From positions 248,001-312,000 of the forward strand of contig NZ_JBBIXN010000004.1 of assembly GCF_037646455.1 (NCBI RefSeq): a stretch of 64,000 nt of DNA. The letters are read 5' to 3'. This DNA is from Draconibacterium mangrovi_A (GTDB taxonomy: Bacteria; Bacteroidota; Bacteroidia; Bacteroidales; Prolixibacteraceae). Each line of letters begins with the position of its first letter. Position 1 is the stretch's first letter. The notes beneath the pieces are model-generated. The model made no database searches, was not told the origin of the DNA, and saw only the letters and a list, made by a program, of their open reading frames with translations. The position numbers and the translations under genes are program-made. This document shows positions 60,880 to 64,000 of the stretch, one piece after another.

Positions 60880-61827
60880 ATGAAAAGAGTATTAACGTGG
60901 ATCTTCCTTTTTGCACTGCTAAGTACTGCATGTAACAACAAAAAAAGTGTGGAACTAAAAACTAAGAATATGAAAAGTCAATTAGCTCTTTCAGGAGATT
61001 TAAACATCCCTGATGCCATTTTTAACTATTCTGCTATCGGACAAGGAATTCCGTGTATCCTGTTTGCAGGGGCCGAAAACCTCGATAAGAACTTATTACC
61101 CGAAGAATTCCTGAAACACTTTAATGTGATAGGTGCAAATGCGGATCATCTGCCGGAAGAAGTAATTAATAAACTTACTATCGATGATATCCTTGATGAC
61201 ATAGAAAGGGCAAGGAAATACCTCGAAATAGATAAAGTTGTAGTTTTTGGGCATTCCATGTTTAGTACTTTACCGCTCGATTATGCATTGAAATACCCCG
61301 ACAATGTGCGGTTTACTCTTTTAACAGGTTCTGCACCGGCATTTAATGAAAGATATTTTCAGGCTTTGGATGAATATTGGGAATCGTTTGCAACGCCGGA
61401 ACGAAAAGAAATCTATCAGTCGAGGATGGACAGTTTAATGGCAACCGATATGACTTCATTAACTTTAGGAGAACAATTTATAAAACAATACCTTGCCGCT
61501 GCACCCAAATACTTTTACAATCCAACCTTCGACTGCAGCGACGCCTGGAAAGACGTGGAAGTAAATATGAACTTCGTTGATCATTACTTCGGCAAACTTT
61601 TATCAAGTAGAGATAATTCGGAAGTATATAAATCTTTAAGTGTTCCAACACTTATCATTTCCGGCAAATACGATTTTGCCTGCCCGCATATTTTGTGGGA
61701 CGGTATTGCAGAAGAAATCCCGACTGCTAAATACGTCCTGTTCGAAAACGCAGGGCATAATCCAATGCTCGAAATTCCGGATGAATACACAAATACAGTA
61801 CTCGGTTGGGTGGAATCATTAAAATAA
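60880..61827 (+). CDS. Alpha/beta-hydrolase lipoprotein, paralogue of the 50077 gene
   Basis: 315 residues from the ATG at 60880; the GTG/ATG frame further upstream lies inside the SDR gene. Lipobox LSTAC. The elbow is FGHSMFST (Ser at about residue 130; again GHSMF rather than GxSxG), acid GKYDFACP and His NAGHNPMLE. Very close in layout to the protein at 50077 (LTIDDILDDIERAR, PDNVRFTLLTGSAP). The final gene of the accessory array. Confidence 0.82.
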   Translation: MKRVLTWIFLFALLSTACNNKKSVELKTKNMKSQLALSGDLNIPDAIFNYSAIGQGIPCILFAGAENLDKNLLPEEFLKHFNVIGANADHLPEEVINKLTIDDILDDIERARKYLEIDKVVVFGHSMFSTLPLDYALKYPDNVRFTLLTGSAPAFNERYFQALDEYWESFATPERKEIYQSRMDSLMATDMTSLTLGEQFIKQYLAAAPKYFYNPTFDCSDAWKDVEVNMNFVDHYFGKLLSSRDNSEVYKSLSVPTLIISGKYDFACPHILWDGIAEEIPTAKYVLFENAGHNPMLEIPDEYTNTVLGWVESLK

Positions 61828-62077
61828 ATGTAGTGTTACAAATGAGAACAGTGAGGTAGAATTATTTCGCAAAAGAAGGAGTAGGCTGTTAACCAAATAG
61901 AAGCTGTAAATAAATATTAACATAGACAGAGAAATTTCAATAATTTTTAGTGATACATTCTTCTTCAGTTCAAAGGATTGATGGAACGAGTTAAAATCGA
62001 TTAGGAAAATTTTGAAGTTTAGTTTCTGATATCCCAAAAAAGTGCCAGCTTTGTCTGAGAAATATTAAGGTACGTTC

Positions 62078-63859
62078 ATGAAAGATATTATCCGAAAAAG
62101 AGTAGCCTCCCTCCGCAACGAAATCAAGAAAACAGGAATCGATGCCTGGTACATTTCAGGTACCGATCCGCATTCGAGCGAATACCTGCCCAAACGCTGG
62201 GAGACGCGTGAATTTATTGCTGGCTTTACCGGGTCTTACGGAATGGTTGCACTTACTGCTGACAAGGCTGCACTATGGACTGATACACGCTATTTTTTAC
62301 AGGCCACAGAAGAATTGGAAGGTACCGGAATCGATATGATGAAACTACGTGTGACCGATGCTATCCCGCCTGAAAAATGGCTGGGAATGAATTTACCGGC
62401 CGGCAGCAAAGTGGGACTCGACGCGCAAACCGTTAGCATCAACGATTTCAGGAATCTTCATAAAGGACTACTAAAAAAAGATATAGAACTGGTAGAAACT
62501 TCCGATCTGCTGGAAGCGATTTGGGAGAACCGTCCGAAAATTCCAAACGAAAAGGCTTTTGAACTGGATTTGCAATATGCCGGTGTTAGCCGGGTTGAGA
62601 AGCAGCAAAAAATAGCAGAAGAACTGGCAGCGTTAAAAGCCGATCTGCACGTGGTTTCCATGCTCGACGAACTGGCCTGGCTTTACAACCTGCGTGGCTC
62701 CGACATTCCATATAATCCGGTTTTTACAGCTTATGCAGTGGTTGGCAAAGACGTAAATGTACTTTTTGTCGATCCTGTAAAAATCGATGAGGGCTTAAAA
62801 ACAAAACTCGAAGCCGATGGTATTCAGTTAAAGCATTACAACGAGTTTTACAATTACCTGGCGGAGATAGCCGGTAAAACTGTTTTTGTTGATCCGTCGA
62901 CATTGAATTATGCGGCCTATAGTGCGCTGGTAAACAATAACGAGATAGTAGAAGGTACTTCGATTGTTGCCATTCTGAAGGCACTCAAAAATGAAACGGA
63001 ACTCGAAGGTTTTCGCAGTGCCATAAAAAAGGACGGAGTGGCTCTGGTTGAGTTTTTATACTGGTTAAAGGGAACCATTGGCATACAGCCGCTGACGGAT
63101 TATGAAATGGGAGTGAAACTGGCTGAATTCCGCTCAAAACAGGATGGATTTAAAGGTGAAAGTTTTCCGCCGATCGTGGGCTATAAAAGTCGCGGTGCAC
63201 TGGTTCACCTGCATATTGGTCCCGATGACGGGAAACCACTGGAAGCCGATGGAGTTGTACTTTTCGATTCGGGTGGCCAGTACCTGGATGGAACCACCGA
63301 TATTACCCGCACGGTAGCTTTAGGTGCTGTTTCCGATCAATTTAAAACCGATTTTACTTTGACCTTGAAAGGAATGATCGGTTTGACACAGGCCAAATTC
63401 CCTTATGGCGTAAAAGGTTGCCACCTCGATATTCTGGCGCGGCAGGCACTTTGGCAAAATGGCATGAATTACGGTCATGGTACCGGACACGGTGTGGGAC
63501 ATTTTCTGAATGTTCACGAAGGACCAATGGCGATCCGACTTGAATACAACGAAAATCTGATGCTTCCGGGACAGGTACTTTCCAACGAACCTGCCTTTTA
63601 CCGCGAAGGAGAATACGGTCTGCGTACCGAAAATATGATGGTTTGCGTGGAGCGTGAGACCACCGAATTCGGGCGTTTTCTTGGTTTTGATACGCTTACT
63701 TTATGTCCGATCGATACTTCGCTGATCAAGGTTGAGTTACTAAACGAAAAAGAAAGAACCTGGCTGAATGAATATCACCAGTGGGTGAATGAGGAATTAA
63801 AACCCTTGCTGAATGAAAAGTATCATGCGTTTCTGGATGAGTTGACAGAGGAAATTTAA
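62078..63859 (+). CDS. Aminopeptidase P family metallopeptidase (Xaa-Pro aminopeptidase, M24)
   Basis: 593 residues. Three domains: two N-terminal creatinase-like domains (about residues 1-160 and 165-305) and the pita-bread catalytic domain (about 310-590), the long three-domain layout of eukaryote-type aminopeptidase P. Metal ligands are visible: DSGGQYLDGTTDITRT (two Asp), HGTGHGVGHFLNVHEGP (His), NEPAFY (Glu) and RTENMMV (Glu). It releases N-terminal residues before proline, probably in the cytoplasm since no signal peptide is present. Upstream 250 bases are AT-rich with no clear promoter. Confidence 0.95.
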   Translation: MKDIIRKRVASLRNEIKKTGIDAWYISGTDPHSSEYLPKRWETREFIAGFTGSYGMVALTADKAALWTDTRYFLQATEELEGTGIDMMKLRVTDAIPPEKWLGMNLPAGSKVGLDAQTVSINDFRNLHKGLLKKDIELVETSDLLEAIWENRPKIPNEKAFELDLQYAGVSRVEKQQKIAEELAALKADLHVVSMLDELAWLYNLRGSDIPYNPVFTAYAVVGKDVNVLFVDPVKIDEGLKTKLEADGIQLKHYNEFYNYLAEIAGKTVFVDPSTLNYAAYSALVNNNEIVEGTSIVAILKALKNETELEGFRSAIKKDGVALVEFLYWLKGTIGIQPLTDYEMGVKLAEFRSKQDGFKGESFPPIVGYKSRGALVHLHIGPDDGKPLEADGVVLFDSGGQYLDGTTDITRTVALGAVSDQFKTDFTLTLKGMIGLTQAKFPYGVKGCHLDILARQALWQNGMNYGHGTGHGVGHFLNVHEGPMAIRLEYNENLMLPGQVLSNEPAFYREGEYGLRTENMMVCVERETTEFGRFLGFDTLTLCPIDTSLIKVELLNEKERTWLNEYHQWVNEELKPLLNEKYHAFLDELTEEI

Positions 63860-63910
63860 GTATCGTAAGTAACAGTTTCCTCGCTATTCTGCCAGTGACA
63901 ATTTTGCGGG

Positions 63911-63960
63911 AAGATCCTGAAACAAGTTCTCCCGAAGGGATCACTTCGTGGAGGATGACG
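63911..63960 (-). repeat. REP-like palindromic repeat, copy B
   Basis: On the minus strand GAACTTGTTTCAGGATCTTC matches copy A at 40805 with two differences, and the element starts CGTCATCC. It contains a second hairpin (TCCCTTCGGGA). It follows the aminopeptidase gene by 50 bases. Confidence 0.55.
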
Positions 63961-64000
63961 CTCATAAGATTCATTACAGGATGCCACTAGATACGTCATG

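Noticed and set aside
1..64000. CRISPR arrays, tRNA or rRNA genes, integrase or transposase genes
   Set aside because: No direct-repeat/spacer pattern, cloverleaf or recombinase motif was recognised by reading; the accessory array therefore has no visible mobilising enzyme in this window.

Overview
The window is a chromosomal stretch of a member of the Bacteroidota, probably a free-living Marinilabiliales/Prolixibacteraceae-type organism. The signs are a SusC/SusD pair behind an ECF sigma factor and FecR-type anti-sigma factor, TAnnTTTG -7 promoter boxes, A-rich leaders without Shine-Dalgarno sequences, many short lipoproteins, and a free-standing four-helix-bundle (S23-like) gene. No rRNA, tRNA, CRISPR array, transposase or integrase was seen. 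The genus assignment is inference.

Layout. 0-3.1 kb (minus): TetR regulator, LolA-like protein, inserted four-helix-bundle gene, FtsX-type ABC permease running off the left edge. 3.3-13.7 kb: housekeeping and single genes (a large uncharacterised cysteine-rich protein, UPF0316 membrane protein, prfC, exported C26 peptidase, prohibitin-like SPFH protein, hotdog thioesterase, OmpA/PD40 protein, GntR regulator). 13.7-16.2 kb: TonB-dependent receptor and DUF1801 protein. 16.2-20.7 kb (minus): the ilvD-ilvB-ilvN operon with a promoter, a 21-codon leader peptide rich in Ile/Leu/Val codons, a terminator hairpin with a competing antiterminator, and an intrinsic terminator at its end. 20.8-24.1 kb: a haem-binding TolB-like lipoprotein with a DUF6057 membrane protein. 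24.1-34.3 kb (minus): a nutrient-uptake locus (sigma, FecR, SusC, SusD, NupG-like MFS permease, lipoprotein, SGNH hydrolase) without a glycoside hydrolase.

34.7-42.7 kb looks like a cell-wall (muropeptide) salvage cluster: dipeptide epimerase, MurQ etherase, glycosyltransferase, ASKHA sugar kinase, SpoIID/LytB protein and an AmpG-like permease. Together they could release, import and catabolise MurNAc sugars and L-Ala-D/L-Glu dipeptide. 42.8-45.0 kb holds a small unknown protein, an exported esterase and a Nudix hydrolase.

45.3-61.8 kb is the accessory region and the most unusual part: 20 intact genes and two gene relics, all on the plus strand, separated by AT-rich gaps, most with a near-identical A/C-rich leader just before the ATG. 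Nearly all products are exported lipoproteins or secreted proteins built on small-molecule enzyme folds (SnoaL/NTF2-like, alpha/beta hydrolase, serine beta-lactamase-like, cyclase/formamidase, EthD, SDR, an ABM-like barrel), plus three DUF6090-type anchored proteins. The set looks assembled by repeated gene capture and duplication; its substrate is unknown. An aminopeptidase P gene and a second copy of a REP-like repeat close the window.
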